Counted from the first letter of the stretch, positions 29,022 to 39,110 are shown. The stretch: 64,000 nucleotides of DNA from Rheinheimera soli (GCF_021290985.1 NZ_JAJOYU010000009.1:1-64000); one strand, 5' to 3'. Made by a program: numbers and translations. Notes: a model not told the origin generated them from the letters alone.

Positions 29022-29131
29022 CGCTCAGTTGAGTTTGACCTAATGAAGCCAAAAGCGGGTGAATTCGCTGCGCAGAAGAAATTCTGTGCACACAATAATA
29101 ACAATTGAGATGGAATTTTCGGCGGAAAAAT

Positions 29132-31417
29132 ATGACTCAAACATTATACGTAACCAAAAGAGATGGTCAGCGCGAGCCATTAGACTTAGACAAGATCCAC
29201 CGTGTGATAGATTGGGCAGCTGAGAGGTTACAAAACGTATCAGTGTCTCAGGTTGAGTTACGTTCTCACATTCAGTTTTACGACGGTATCAAGACCGCCG
29301 ATATCCACGAAACCATCATCAAAGCCGCTGCCGATTTAATCTCAAAAGAGACACCGGATTATCAATATATGGCCGCCCGTCTGGCCGTATTCCATTTGCG
29401 TAAAAAAGCCTATGGCCAGTTCGAGCCACCAAAACTGTATGACCATGTAGTCAAAATGGTGGAAGAAAAGCGTTATGACGCTCACATTCTGGCGGACTAC
29501 AGTAAAGAAGAATTAGAGCAATTGGATAGTTTCATCGTCCATGGCCGCGATTTAGATTTCAGCTACGCAGCAGTCAAACAGCTCGAAGGCAAATACCTGG
29601 TACAAAACCGGGTGACAGGCCAGATTTACGAAAGCGCCCAGTTCCTTTATATGCTGGTTGCGGCTTGTTTATTTGCTAATTATTCAAAAGACACCCGCTT
29701 AAGTTACGTGCGCCGTTTTTACGACGCTGTGTCTATGTTCAAGATTTCATTACCTACACCTATTATGTCTGGTGTACGTACCCCAACCCGTCAGTTCAGC
29801 TCTTGTGTGTTGATTGAATGTGGTGACAGCTTAGATTCAATTAATGCCACCAGCAGCGCTATCGTGAAGTACGTCAGCCAGCGTGCCGGTATTGGTATCA
29901 ATGCGGGTCGTATTCGTGCTTTAGGCAGCCCAATCCGTAACGGTGAAGCCTTCCATACAGGTTGTATCCCATTCTACAAACATTTCCAGACTGCAGTAAA
30001 AAGCTGTTCTCAAGGTGGTGTTCGTGGTGGCGCAGCAACACTGTTTTACCCACTGTGGCATTTGGAAGTCGAATCTTTACTGGTTCTGAAAAACAACCGT
30101 GGTGTGGAAGAAAACCGCGTACGTCACTTAGATTACGGTGTGCAGTTTAACCGTCTGATGTACACACGCCTGATTAAAGATGAAATGATCACCCTGTTCA
30201 GTCCTTCTGACGTACCTGGCCTTTACGATGCGTTTTTTGAAGACCAGGAAAAGTTTGAAGCGCTCTATGTTCAATACGAAGCGGATGCGTCTATCCGTAA
30301 AAAACGTATTAAAGCTGTTGAGCTGTTCACGCTCTTTATGCAGGAACGTGCAAGCACAGGTCGTATTTATTTACAAAACGTCGATCACTGCAATACGCAC
30401 AGCCCATTTAATCCAAAATTTGCTTCAGTGCGCCAGAGCAACCTCTGTTTAGAAATTGCACTGCCAACTAAGCCACTGAATGACATTAACGATCCAAATG
30501 GTGAAATCGCCCTTTGTACTCTGTCAGCCTTTAACTTAGGCGCTATTGAGCATTTAGATGAGCTGGAAGAATTAGCTGAACTGGCAGTACGAGCCTTAGA
30601 TAGCTTACTGGACTACCAGGACTACCCTATCCTAGCCGCTTACCACGCCAGTATGAACCGCCGCACTTTGGGCATAGGCGTGATTAACTATGCGTATTAT
30701 TTGGCGAAAAATGGCGTGAAGTACTCTGATGGTTCAGCCAATGGCTTAACGCACCGTACTTTTGAAGCTATTCAGTATTACCTGATGAAAGCCTCGAACA
30801 AATTGGCTCGGGAATTTGGCCCTTGCCCTAAATTTAACGAGACCACGTATTCAGAAGGCATTATGCCTATTGATACCTATAAAAAGGATCTGGACAAAGT
30901 CTGTGCTGAACCATTGCATTACGACTGGGATCAGCTGCGTAAAGATGTGGTAGAGCACGGTTTACGTAACTCAACCTTATCTGCACTGATGCCATCAGAG
31001 ACTTCCTCGCAAATTTCAAATGCGACCAATGGTATTGAACCACCTCGCGGTCATATCAGTATAAAGGCAAGTAAAGACGGTATTTTAAAGCAGGTTGTAC
31101 CTGAGTATGACCGCCTGAAAAACCAATATGAGTTGTTGTGGGATATGCCAAACAATGATGGTTATATCAGCTTGGTGGCTATTATGCAGAAGTTTGTTGA
31201 TCAAACCATTTCTGCTAACACCAACTACGATCCGGGCAAGTTCGAAGGTGGCAAAGTACCAATGAAAGTCTTGTTAAAAGATTTACTGACGGCTTATAAG
31301 CTGGGTGTAAAAACCATGTACTACCACAACACCCGCGATGGCGCTTCCGATATACAGGAAGACATCAAAGCGACGCCGGAAGACGATGGTTGTGCCGGTG
31401 GCGCCTGTAAAATTTAA
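29132..31417 (+). CDS. nrdA: Ribonucleoside-diphosphate reductase class Ia, alpha subunit
   Basis: NrdA reduces NDPs to dNDPs under aerobic conditions with the NrdB radical. The ATG at 29132 gives 761 residues, the same as E. coli; the longer frame adds nine residues without support. An ATP-cone opens the protein (LYVTKRDGQREPLDLDKIHRV). The active-site cysteines are in RQFSSCVLIECGDS and SNLCLEIALP, with the NLCLEI Cys as radical site. The C-terminal redox pair is in DDGCAGGACKI. GGAAAAAT precedes the start. Confidence 0.98.
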   Translation: MTQTLYVTKRDGQREPLDLDKIHRVIDWAAERLQNVSVSQVELRSHIQFYDGIKTADIHETIIKAAADLISKETPDYQYMAARLAVFHLRKKAYGQFEPPKLYDHVVKMVEEKRYDAHILADYSKEELEQLDSFIVHGRDLDFSYAAVKQLEGKYLVQNRVTGQIYESAQFLYMLVAACLFANYSKDTRLSYVRRFYDAVSMFKISLPTPIMSGVRTPTRQFSSCVLIECGDSLDSINATSSAIVKYVSQRAGIGINAGRIRALGSPIRNGEAFHTGCIPFYKHFQTAVKSCSQGGVRGGAATLFYPLWHLEVESLLVLKNNRGVEENRVRHLDYGVQFNRLMYTRLIKDEMITLFSPSDVPGLYDAFFEDQEKFEALYVQYEADASIRKKRIKAVELFTLFMQERASTGRIYLQNVDHCNTHSPFNPKFASVRQSNLCLEIALPTKPLNDINDPNGEIALCTLSAFNLGAIEHLDELEELAELAVRALDSLLDYQDYPILAAYHASMNRRTLGIGVINYAYYLAKNGVKYSDGSANGLTHRTFEAIQYYLMKASNKLAREFGPCPKFNETTYSEGIMPIDTYKKDLDKVCAEPLHYDWDQLRKDVVEHGLRNSTLSALMPSETSSQISNATNGIEPPRGHISIKASKDGILKQVVPEYDRLKNQYELLWDMPNNDGYISLVAIMQKFVDQTISANTNYDPGKFEGGKVPMKVLLKDLLTAYKLGVKTMYYHNTRDGASDIQEDIKATPEDDGCAGGACKI

Positions 31418-31422
31418 GACTG

Positions 31423-31446
31423 GGGCTGCATTGCAGCCCTCTTTTT
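31423..31446 (+). terminator. Hairpin with T tract between nrdA and nrdB
   Basis: GGGCTG (31423-31428) and CAGCCC (31434-31439) pair around a 5-nt loop and are followed by CTTTTT. It lies 6 bases after the nrdA stop and could partly stop transcription before nrdB. Confidence 0.65.
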
Positions 31447-31480
31447 GTATGCATAACAAATAATAATCTGGATATTGCTG

Positions 31481-32611
31481 ATGAGCTACACCACCTTTAG
31501 CCGTACGAATAACGATCAAATGAAAGAGCCGATGTTTTTTGGCAATCCGGTGAACGTATCCCGTTATGATCAACAGAAATACGGCATTTTTGAAAAATTG
31601 ATTGAAAAGCAACTGAGCTTTTTCTGGCGCCCTGAAGAAGTGGATGTCAGCAAAGATCGTATCGATTTTCAGCAGTTACCAGAACATGAAAAACATATCT
31701 TTATCAGCAATTTAAAATACCAAACTCTATTGGACTCAGTGCAAGGCCGTTCACCGAACGTCGCTTTGTTGCCTATCGTCTCTTTACCAGAGCTGGAAAC
31801 CTGGATTGAAACCTGGGCCTTTAGTGAAACTATTCACAGCCGCAGCTACACCCATATAGTGCGTAATATCACTAACGAACCTCACAAGGTGTTCGACGAT
31901 ATATTATTGAATGAACGTATTGTTGAACGTGCAGATGACGTTACTCGTTATTACGATGATTTGATCTCTTCTGTTAGCCTGTATCACTTATGTGGTGTAG
32001 GCACTCATGAAGTCAATGGCAAGACCCATACCATCAGCATGCATGATCTGAAGCGTAAGCTCTATATCTGTATTTTGTCGGTAAACGTGCTGGAAGCCAT
32101 CCGGTTTTATGTTAGCTTCGCTTGTAGCTTTGCTTTTGCCGAACGTGAACTGATGGAAGGTAATGCCAAAATTATCAAACTGATTGCCCGTGATGAAGCG
32201 CTGCATTTAACCGGCACTCAGCATATGTTGAATATTATGGCCGCTGGTGAAGACGACCCGGAAATGGCCATTATCGCCAAAGAATGTGAAGACGAAGCCT
32301 ACGCTATCTTCCGTAAAGCCGCTGAGCAGGAAAAAGACTGGGCTGAGTTCTTGTTTAAAGATGGTTCAATGATTGGCTTAAACAAAGATATTTTATGCCA
32401 GTACGTTGAGTACATCACCAACAACAGAATGCAAGCTGTGGGCTTAAAACCAATATTCAGCACCACTCAGAACCCTATTCCATGGATCAATGCCTGGCTG
32501 GTGTCTGACAATGTGCAGGTGGCACCACAAGAATCAGAAATCAGCTCCTATTTAGTGGGTCAAATCGACAACGAAATGGATGGCGCTGACTTCGGCGATT
32601 TTGATCTCTGA
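31481..32611 (+). CDS. nrdB: Ribonucleoside-diphosphate reductase class Ia, beta subunit
   Basis: NrdB houses the di-iron tyrosyl radical. The ATG at 31481 gives 376 residues, as in E. coli. Iron ligands are in [17 protein letters not shown] and [25 protein letters not shown]. The radical tyrosine lies in the helix at [14 protein letters not shown]. The C-terminal tail binds NrdA. Its aromatic near-end ([10 protein letters not shown]) differs slightly from E. coli. It is followed 15 bases later by yfaE. Confidence 0.98.
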   Translation: MSYTTFSRTNNDQMKEPMFFGNPVNVSRYDQQKYGIFEKLIEKQLSFFWRPEEVDVSKDRIDFQQLPEHEKHIFISNLKYQTLLDSVQGRSPNVALLPIVSLPELETWIETWAFSETIHSRSYTHIVRNITNEPHKVFDDILLNERIVERADDVTRYYDDLISSVSLYHLCGVGTHEVNGKTHTISMHDLKRKLYICILSVNVLEAIRFYVSFACSFAFAERELMEGNAKIIKLIARDEALHLTGTQHMLNIMAAGEDDPEMAIIAKECEDEAYAIFRKAAEQEKDWAEFLFKDGSMIGLNKDILCQYVEYITNNRMQAVGLKPIFSTTQNPIPWINAWLVSDNVQVAPQESEISSYLVGQIDNEMDGADFGDFDL

Positions 32612-32626
32612 TCTGCGACTATTCAC

Positions 32627-32881
32627 ATGGTTAAAGTAGTGGTGAAAAATGTGCTCAGCCTGGAGTTTGGGTCTGAGCAACGCACCCTGCTTGAAGCCCT
32701 TGAAGCACAAAAACAGCAAGTGAATTATCAGTGCCGTGAAGGCTATTGCGGTGCCTGTCGTTGTAAATTACTGTCAGGTTCAGTCAGCTACCTCAACGAG
32801 CCGCTGGCTTTTGTCCGCAAAGGCGAAATTTTGCCTTGCTGCAGTATTCCCATCACAGATATAGAAATAGAATTGCCCTGA
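32627..32881 (+). CDS. yfaE: 2Fe-2S ferredoxin, NrdB cofactor maintenance
   Basis: The product has 84 residues. The ferredoxin cluster ligands are in CREGYCGACRC and the later CC of LPCCSIP. YfaE gives electrons to rebuild the di-iron centre of NrdB. The tight nrdB-yfaE spacing supports this role. The stop codon lies within the first arm of the operon terminator. Confidence 0.95.
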   Translation: MVKVVVKNVLSLEFGSEQRTLLEALEAQKQQVNYQCREGYCGACRCKLLSGSVSYLNEPLAFVRKGEILPCCSIPITDIEIELP

Positions 32882-32917
32882 GTATCACAAGGACACATCA
32901 GGGCAATGTCGTTTTTA
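32872..32917 (+). terminator. Terminator of the nrdAB-yfaE operon
   Basis: The 10-bp arms ATTGCCCTGA (32872-32881, overlapping the yfaE stop) and 32898-32907 have a 16-nt loop, then GTCGTTTTT. Confidence 0.72.
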
Positions 32918-32933
32918 GAAGCTCAATTTAGAA

Positions 32934-33509
32934 TTAAGACTTCTTAATACCTTCTACAGTCAGATCCAGATGCACAGTGGCAGATGCCGGGCCAAGAATG
33001 TTTTTAATGGCAAAATCTTCTAAGTTGATGCTGGTGGTGCCAGCAAAACCTGCGCGGTAACCACCCCATGGATCAGCACCTTCACCCAGCTTAGTGGCGT
33101 TGATCACCACTTCTTTAGTCACGCCGTTTAATGTGAAATTACCCACCACGTCAAAATCTGCACCTGCTTTTGGTACTATTTTTGTGCTGACAAAAGTCGC
33201 TTTGCTGTGTTTGTCTACGTTCAGGAAATCCGGGCTGCGTAAGTGCTTGTCACGCTCTGCGTGATTAGAATCGATGCTTTTGGTGTCGATTTCTAGCTGA
33301 ATTTTAGCATCAGTTAACTTGGCAGCGTCATAGCTAAAATTACCAGTAAAGGTATTAAAACGGCCATACAACCAGCTATAACCTAAATGGCTGATTTTAA
33401 ATTGAATAAAAGCGTGAGCACCCTGAGTATCTATTTCGTAATCTGCCGCTTGCAGTGCTGGTGCAGCTAACATTGAAGTCAACAAACCGGCAATTAGTAA
33501 TTTTTTCAT
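32934..33509 (-). CDS. YceI-family periplasmic protein
   Basis: The product has 191 residues with a signal peptide cut after ALQA (about residue 21). The rest is the lipocalin-like YceI beta barrel: ADYEIDTQGAHAFIQFKISHLGYSWLYGRFNTF, then SIDSNHAERDKHLRSPDFLNV. Family members bind a polyprenoid chain; the cellular job is uncertain. It follows the cytochrome b561 gene by 26 bases, the common yceJ-yceI pair. Confidence 0.93.
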   Translation of the reverse strand: MKKLLIAGLLTSMLAAPALQAADYEIDTQGAHAFIQFKISHLGYSWLYGRFNTFTGNFSYDAAKLTDAKIQLEIDTKSIDSNHAERDKHLRSPDFLNVDKHSKATFVSTKIVPKAGADFDVVGNFTLNGVTKEVVINATKLGEGADPWGGYRAGFAGTTSINLEDFAIKNILGPASATVHLDLTVEGIKKS

Positions 33510-33535
33510 TCCAATCTCCTTTGGTAATTAAAGTC

Positions 33536-34075
33536 TTAAGGTTTAAGCATGCGTTTTAACGTGTTGTCTTTATCAAAAAAGTGATGTTTCAAAGCAGCAG
33601 CTGCATGTAAAACGGCTAACGCAATTAAGCCGTAAGCTGCAAACTCATGAACTAGTCCAGCTCTGTCTGCTTGTTCAGCAAACAATTCTCCGGCTGAGGG
33701 CAAATTAAATAAGCCAAATACTTCGATAGGCCGGCCATCCGCAGTAGAAATCAAGTAGCCGCTACAGATAATCAAAAACACCAGGCCATATAAAGTCAGA
33801 TGGGTAACATGGCTAGCGCGCTGTATGGCTTTACTGTGACTGGATAAAGGCTCAGCAGTTCCTTTAATCACACGAAACAGTAACCGATACAGCATCAGAG
33901 CTAACAGCAACACACCAACACTTTTGTGCCAAAAAGGCGCAGTTCTATACCAACTACTGTAGTAGCTTAGATCAACCATCCAAAAGCCAGAGGCAAAAAG
34001 CCCAATGACCATGACGGCCACCAGCCAGTGCAATACGATGCTGGTCCAGCTGTAACCTTTATTTTCTGTTGCCAT
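33536..34075 (-). CDS. Cytochrome b561 family protein
   Basis: The product has 179 residues and four membrane helices. Likely haem histidines are H17 (SWTSIVLHWLVA), H49 (PFWHKSVGVLLL) and those in the third and fourth helices (VHEFAAYGLIALAVLHAAAALKHHFF). It is probably an inner-membrane quinol- or quinone-linked electron carrier. It leads the operon with YceI, with which it is commonly paired. The substrate is unknown. Confidence 0.93.
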   Translation of the reverse strand: MATENKGYSWTSIVLHWLVAVMVIGLFASGFWMVDLSYYSSWYRTAPFWHKSVGVLLLALMLYRLLFRVIKGTAEPLSSHSKAIQRASHVTHLTLYGLVFLIICSGYLISTADGRPIEVFGLFNLPSAGELFAEQADRAGLVHEFAAYGLIALAVLHAAAALKHHFFDKDNTLKRMLKP

Positions 34076-34197
34076 AGCTTCCTCTCTTAATATACACAGC
34101 TTATCTTTCCAGAAGTTGGTTTAAAATAGCAAAATTAAGCACATTTAATTCTAATAAATAGAACTATAATCTATTACCTCTAAAGACAAGACCAAAA

Positions 34198-34220
34198 AAA
34201 AGAGCCTTAGCGGCTCTTTT
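34198..34220 (-). terminator. Terminator of trhO
   Basis: The 9-bp arms AAAAGAGCC (34198-34206) and GGCTCTTTT (34212-34220) have a 5-nt loop, and a run of T follows on the minus strand. Confidence 0.85.
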
Positions 34221-34235
34221 CAAATATAGCTGAAA

Positions 34236-35153
34236 TTAGAATTCAACTTTACCATCACGGATATGCTGTTCGCCCCGCTCTTTAGCAAGCGCTATTTGCT
34301 TCTGACGCTCAGCAAAAGAAGCTTTCTGGTCTTCGGTAATTTTGTCATGACAATGCGGACAACTTAAACCTTGCACATAAAGTGGCGATTTCATTTCATC
34401 TGGTGATAATGGCATGCGACAGGCGTAACACTGATCGTAGCTACCTAGCTCCAGACCATGTTTCACCGCAACACGCTGATCAAACACAAAACATTCACCC
34501 TGCCATAAGCTTTCTGGTTCTGGTACTTCTTCCAGATACTTCAGAATGCCGCCATCCAGGTGATAGACCTCTTCAAAACCTTGCTCTTTTAAAAAGGCCG
34601 TAGACTTTTCACAGCGAATACCACCGGTACAAAACATCGCTACTTTTTTGTGCTTGGTTTTGTCCAGGTTTTGCTCTGCCCATTCTGGAAACTCGCGGAA
34701 GCTGGTGGTATTTGGATTGACAGCATTTTTAAAAGTGCCAATGGCCACTTCATAATCGTTGCGGGTATCGATAACTATGGTGTCTGGATCAGAGATTAAC
34801 TGATTCCAGGCTTCACCTTTAACATAAGTGCCGACTATATGAGCAGGATTGATACCTTCAACCCCCATAGTGACAATTTCTTTCTTCAGCTTGACCTTAG
34901 TGCGGTAAAACGCCTGATCATCAGCAAAAGATTCTTTGTAAGACATAGCTTCGAAACGGCTGTCTGCAGCAAACCATTGCAGCATCGCATCTATACCTTC
35001 ACGTGAACCACAAATAGTGCCGTTGATACCCTCTTCGGCCAGTAACAAAGTACCTTTGACTTTGTTCAGCACCAGATGTTGATAGAGGTTATCACGCAAA
35101 GTGACATAATCAGGTAAAGCGACAAACTTATATAAAGCAGCAACAACATACAT
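34236..35153 (-). CDS. trhO: tRNA uridine(34) hydroxylase (rhodanese-like)
   Basis: TrhO (YceA) makes 5-hydroxyuridine at the wobble position of several tRNAs, with oxygen. The product has 305 residues. An N-terminal acylphosphatase-like part is followed by a rhodanese domain whose catalytic cysteine is in [12 protein letters not shown] (about 180-190). A zinc-binding tail comes last ([10 protein letters not shown] then CPHCHD). It stands alone with its own terminator. Confidence 0.94.
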   Translation of the reverse strand: MYVVAALYKFVALPDYVTLRDNLYQHLVLNKVKGTLLLAEEGINGTICGSREGIDAMLQWFAADSRFEAMSYKESFADDQAFYRTKVKLKKEIVTMGVEGINPAHIVGTYVKGEAWNQLISDPDTIVIDTRNDYEVAIGTFKNAVNPNTTSFREFPEWAEQNLDKTKHKKVAMFCTGGIRCEKSTAFLKEQGFEEVYHLDGGILKYLEEVPEPESLWQGECFVFDQRVAVKHGLELGSYDQCYACRMPLSPDEMKSPLYVQGLSCPHCHDKITEDQKASFAERQKQIALAKERGEQHIRDGKVEF

Positions 35154-35253
35154 TTTTTTGATTCACCTTCTGCAAAGCCGGACCGTAAATCCGGGGCAAA
35201 AATACGGGCGAGCATTATAACTAGTGAAAATGAAATAACAAGTTATGGCAGGT

Positions 35254-35796
35254 TCAATGCTTGAGTTCTGGCTCAGAAGACATGGCCAGCGCCAGCTCAA
35301 AGGTTTGCTCACCGTCTGTAATTAATAACTTGTCGTCTTCCCGCCACAAGTCTAGCTGCATATGACCTTTGAGCATGCAGCAAAAGTCCAGTAACTGTTG
35401 GTGGGATAACGCATGAAACTGCACATTGTTGAAGTGTTGTTTGTACTGACTTTTTACTTTTTTCTGTTGGGTTTCATCCAGAAACAACACCACTTGATCT
35501 GCTTGATGGCTGGCGCGTTGCATATGTTTTTCACTAAGTAAATCAACATTACACCAAAGTTTGATGTGTTCAGCCGCGTCACTGACATACAAGTCAGGAG
35601 TTTTACCTGCACTTTCTGCTTTCGCCAGTTGTGGAGATGATTCGAAATAAGACAGGTAAGCCAGAATACGGCGGGCAAAATGTTCAGCCAGCTCGGTTTT
35701 ATAAGGAGCTATATAACAAGTCCGTTTTTGATAAAAATGACTGGCCTCTGACGCATAGTTCAAATCCAGCCTTATTACTTTGCTCATCACTTGCAT
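35254..35796 (-). CDS. YaeQ-family protein
   Basis: The product has 180 residues. The core is TELAEHFARRILAYLSYF, DLYVSDAAEHIKLWCNVDLLSEKHM and ASHQADQVVLFL. It lines up with E. coli YaeQ, which has a PD-(D/E)xK nuclease-like fold; the acidic and lysine positions are not obviously catalytic here. GAGGTG lies six bases before the chosen ATG; an internal Met four codons later is possible. YaeQ was first described as a suppressor of rfaH loss, a claim later disputed, so the function stays open. Confidence 0.8.
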   Translation of the reverse strand: MQVMSKVIRLDLNYASEASHFYQKRTCYIAPYKTELAEHFARRILAYLSYFESSPQLAKAESAGKTPDLYVSDAAEHIKLWCNVDLLSEKHMQRASHQADQVVLFLDETQQKKVKSQYKQHFNNVQFHALSHQQLLDFCCMLKGHMQLDLWREDDKLLITDGEQTFELALAMSSEPELKH

Positions 35797-35831
35797 ACAG
35801 ACACCTCGTTGGTATCGGCAACAACCTCTGT

Positions 35832-36482
35832 TTAGTGTAGCTGAGATTGAATTGCACCGTAAATCAGATGCATAGCCAGTGCCAGTAATACTGCCCCCAT
35901 TAAACGATCAAACCAGTACCCTTTCATAAGCAAAAAAGCTCTTACTTTTTCGCGGGTTAAGATCACAGATAAAAATGCAAACCAAGCCGCTGTAGCACAG
36001 GCCATATAAACGCCGTAAATCAGTTTGTAAGAAAGTGGCGTAACTGGCGAAATAATGACGGCAAAAAGTGATAAGAAAAACAAGGTCGCTTTGGGGTTTA
36101 GACCATTAGTGACAAAACCTGAGGTAAAGGCTTTGAGCAATGACGGAGTCTCTGTCACTGGTTCTGTGACTATTTCTGCTGTGGTGTTGATTGGTGCGCC
36201 GCTACGAATAGCCTGCCAGCCTATATAAGCCAGATAGGCTGCCGACAGTGCGCTGAACAAGGTAAATAACCAGGGGGTGGTTTTGATCAGCAAGCCTAAG
36301 CCAAGCAGCGAATAACACACATGCAGAAAGATCGCCATGCCTATGCCAATGCTGGCTGCAAGCGCGACGTTGCGACCATAACGCACCGCATAACGTAGAA
36401 CTATGGCGAAATCAGGGCCGGGGCTTGCTACCGCAACTAAATGAACTGACGCGATCAGTAAAAATTCCGGCCAGAAATCCAT
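35832..36482 (-). CDS. LysE/RhtC-family amino acid exporter
   Basis: The product has 216 residues and six membrane segments. The family signature VAVASPGPDFAIVLRYAV (about 15-32) and the mid-protein GFVTNGLNPKATLFFLSLFAVII are both clear. It should export amino acids or related small molecules. The substrate (threonine, homoserine or other) cannot be told. It diverges from the TonB receptor across 178 bp. Confidence 0.9.
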   Translation of the reverse strand: MDFWPEFLLIASVHLVAVASPGPDFAIVLRYAVRYGRNVALAASIGIGMAIFLHVCYSLLGLGLLIKTTPWLFTLFSALSAAYLAYIGWQAIRSGAPINTTAEIVTEPVTETPSLLKAFTSGFVTNGLNPKATLFFLSLFAVIISPVTPLSYKLIYGVYMACATAAWFAFLSVILTREKVRAFLLMKGYWFDRLMGAVLLALAMHLIYGAIQSQLH

Positions 36483-36617
36483 GGCTTATCCTTTTGATTA
36501 TTCAAACATTATTATGCAGATATTAAAGCATGAGACTTCAGAGTGTCGAAGCTAAATCTTAAATTAATGTTACTTCATCACAAAAGTACTTGCGTCTGAA
36601 TCGTTAATCCGCAAAAA

Positions 36618-36632
36618 TGTTATAACATCACA
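36618..36632. promoter_or_regulatory. Zur-like box before the TonB receptor
   Basis: TGTTATAACATCACA fits the gammaproteobacterial Zur core TGTTATANTATAACA at 12 of the 14 defined positions. It lies 29 bases before the receptor ATG, where bound Zur would block transcription. With the histidine-rich receptor it suggests zinc control. It is a single imperfect site. Confidence 0.6.
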
Positions 36633-36660
36633 ATCACTAACTATTGTAATAGGTTTTCCG

Positions 36661-39081
36661 ATGCGCCCTTCTCTTTTTCAACTTACTCCTGTTGCCATGC
36701 TGGTTGTTTCGGCATTTTCAGCCCAGGTTGTCGCACAAAGCATCACCGTGAACGGTGTAGTACTGGATAATGATGGCAAAGCCATTGAACAGGCTCGTGT
36801 GCATGTGCATGGCCGTCAGCAATATGTGTATGCAGACGAAAACGGCCGCTTTACTATCCAGGCTCCAGCAGACGCTGAACTGCATATCTCAGCCAAAGGT
36901 TATGGCGATCAGTTTGTCACCTTATCAAACAACAACGAACTTAAAGTACAACTGCAGTCTGGCGGTGTGGAACGTATTGTGGTCTCAGCTTCAGGCTTGC
37001 ATCAATACGATTTGGAAATGGCTAATCCTGTTTCTGTGTTATCAGGTGAAGAGCTCAGCCGTAAAATAGCCCCTACTATAGGTGAAACCTTAAAGTCGAT
37101 GCCGGGCGTACACAGCAACTATTACGGCCCAGTAGCCTCAAGCCCTATTTTACGTGGCCTCGATGGGCCACGGGTTCGCATATTAAGTAACGGCCTTGAT
37201 TCTGCTGACGTATCCCGTATTGGTCCGGATCATGCCATCAGTGCTGACGCCATCACCACAGAGCAAATTGAAGTGCTGCGTGGCCCTGCCACTTTATTGT
37301 ACGGCAGTGGCGCTGTAGGTGGTGTCGTGAACGTAGTCGACAACAGATTGCCACGACAGTTACGCCCTGCCAGTACCCAGATAGAGACGCGCTACAGTTC
37401 AGGTGCAGATGAAAAAACTGCCGCCTTGACTCATGATGGCGGTCAGGAACAAATGGCCTGGCATGTGGATGGCTTTAAGCGTAAAACCGACAATTATGAT
37501 GTGCCAAATTTTACCAATGATGAAGGCGAAAGCACTGATCAACTGGCAAATTCATGGCTGGATAATTCGGCCGTTAATGGTGGTTTAAGCTGGATCACAG
37601 ATAAAGGCTTGCTTGGTTTTTCCATAGGGCATATCGACAGTGAATACGGCATTCCAGGCCATCACCATCATCATGAAGAACATGATGATCACGACGAGCA
37701 TGATGACCACGGTGACGAAAACCATGATGAACACGCAGAAGAAGCTGTATTTGCTAAAGTAAAACAAGACAGATACGGCCTGGCTGGCGAGCTGTATAAA
37801 CCTTTTAATGGCATTGAAACCTTATCTTTCAGCAGCGCCCTGACCCGTTATCAGCATCACGAAATAGAAGATGGCGCTATTGGCACCACCTTTAAGAATG
37901 ATAGCTTTGAGAGCCGCTTTACTGCTGAGCATGAAACTATTGCCGGCTGGCATGGTGTGTTTGGTTATCACCTGCAACAAAGCGATTATCAGGCGGTAGG
38001 CGAAGAAGCCTTCACACCAGATACCAAAACCGATTCCCACGCCTTATTTGTGCTTGAAGAGCGCAGTTTTGGCGATTTTACCGCTCAGCTAGGTGCCCGT
38101 ATTGAGCACGTCGATTACAAAGCCTCCGGTATAGAGTTTGAACATCACCATGAGGAAGAAGACGCAGACGAACATCATGCTGACGAGGTAAAACATGACT
38201 TTACTGCGTCTAGCCTGTCTGCAGGCTTAGTCTGGAACTTTCAGCCTGGGTACAACGCAGCTTTATCCGTAAGCCGCTCTGAACGCGCTCCTAGCGCTGC
38301 CGAGCTGTATTCCAACGGTGCACACATCGCGACCCGTACTTACGAATTAGGTTTGGCCTATAGTCTGGATCAAGACGGTGAGATTTCAGAGTCTGATGTC
38401 AACTTCAAAAAAGAAGTGGCGAACAACATCGATCTGACGTTACGCAAGTATGAAGGTGATTTTACCTTCACTTACAATCTGTTCTACAACAAAGTACATA
38501 ACTACCTGTATATGAGAGATTCAGGTTTAACCATGGCAGACCTGCACTCCCATGCAGAAGAAGACCATGATCACGACCATGACGATCACGAAGAACATGA
38601 TGAAGAACACAGTCATGCGGAAGATGAAGCGTTCTCTATATTCCATTATCAACAGCAGGATGCCACTTTATATGGCGCTGAGTTTGCAATGGCTTATCAA
38701 TTGACTGCGGAACAACAGCTGGAGTTTTTTATTGATTCAGTACGAGCCAAGCTGGACAACGGCGGTGATTTACCCCGTATTCCGCCTGTGAAAGTAGGTA
38801 CAGGTTATAGCTATTCAGCAGAGGATTGGTCAGCAAATATCGACTGGACTCATTACATGAAGCAAAACCGCGTTGCAGCAGATGAAAGTGCGACAGACTC
38901 CTATCAGATCCTCGATTTGAGTTTTAGTTATTACTTTAATCTAAATGATCTGGATCTGACTGCTTTTGTCAAAGCCAATAATCTGACCGATGAATTAGGT
39001 TTTGTGCATAGCTCCTTTATAAAAGAAGACGCACCTCTGCCAGGTCGTTCTTTCACTTTAGGTGTTAAAGCCCGCTTCTAA
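36661..39081 (+). CDS. TonB-dependent receptor, histidine-rich, probably for zinc
   Basis: The product has 806 residues: a signal peptide ending AQVVAQ, then a carboxypeptidase-regulatory-like domain (about 27-100, SITVNGVVLDNDGKAIEQA). The plug follows (VSVLSGEELSRK, APTIGETLKSMPGV, EQIEVLRGPATLLYGSGAVGGVVNV), then a 22-strand barrel ending in phenylalanine (GVKARF). Three extracellular-loop stretches rich in His/Asp/Glu lie near residues 334-360, 493-512 and 628-660. Such loops occur in ZnuD-type zinc receptors. A Zur-like box stands upstream. Zinc is likely; nickel, copper or another metal is possible. Confidence 0.88.
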   Translation: MRPSLFQLTPVAMLVVSAFSAQVVAQSITVNGVVLDNDGKAIEQARVHVHGRQQYVYADENGRFTIQAPADAELHISAKGYGDQFVTLSNNNELKVQLQSGGVERIVVSASGLHQYDLEMANPVSVLSGEELSRKIAPTIGETLKSMPGVHSNYYGPVASSPILRGLDGPRVRILSNGLDSADVSRIGPDHAISADAITTEQIEVLRGPATLLYGSGAVGGVVNVVDNRLPRQLRPASTQIETRYSSGADEKTAALTHDGGQEQMAWHVDGFKRKTDNYDVPNFTNDEGESTDQLANSWLDNSAVNGGLSWITDKGLLGFSIGHIDSEYGIPGHHHHHEEHDDHDEHDDHGDENHDEHAEEAVFAKVKQDRYGLAGELYKPFNGIETLSFSSALTRYQHHEIEDGAIGTTFKNDSFESRFTAEHETIAGWHGVFGYHLQQSDYQAVGEEAFTPDTKTDSHALFVLEERSFGDFTAQLGARIEHVDYKASGIEFEHHHEEEDADEHHADEVKHDFTASSLSAGLVWNFQPGYNAALSVSRSERAPSAAELYSNGAHIATRTYELGLAYSLDQDGEISESDVNFKKEVANNIDLTLRKYEGDFTFTYNLFYNKVHNYLYMRDSGLTMADLHSHAEEDHDHDHDDHEEHDEEHSHAEDEAFSIFHYQQQDATLYGAEFAMAYQLTAEQQLEFFIDSVRAKLDNGGDLPRIPPVKVGTGYSYSAEDWSANIDWTHYMKQNRVAADESATDSYQILDLSFSYYFNLNDLDLTAFVKANNLTDELGFVHSSFIKEDAPLPGRSFTLGVKARF

Positions 39082-39110
39082 TCTTGTACTTTTTAAAACT
39101 CAATAATGCA

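Noticed and set aside
37660-38630. CAT/GAT-rich repeats as possible tandem repeats or CRISPR
   Set aside because: They encode His/Asp/Glu-rich loops of the TonB receptor in frame; no spacer structure. No CRISPR array was seen anywhere in the window.
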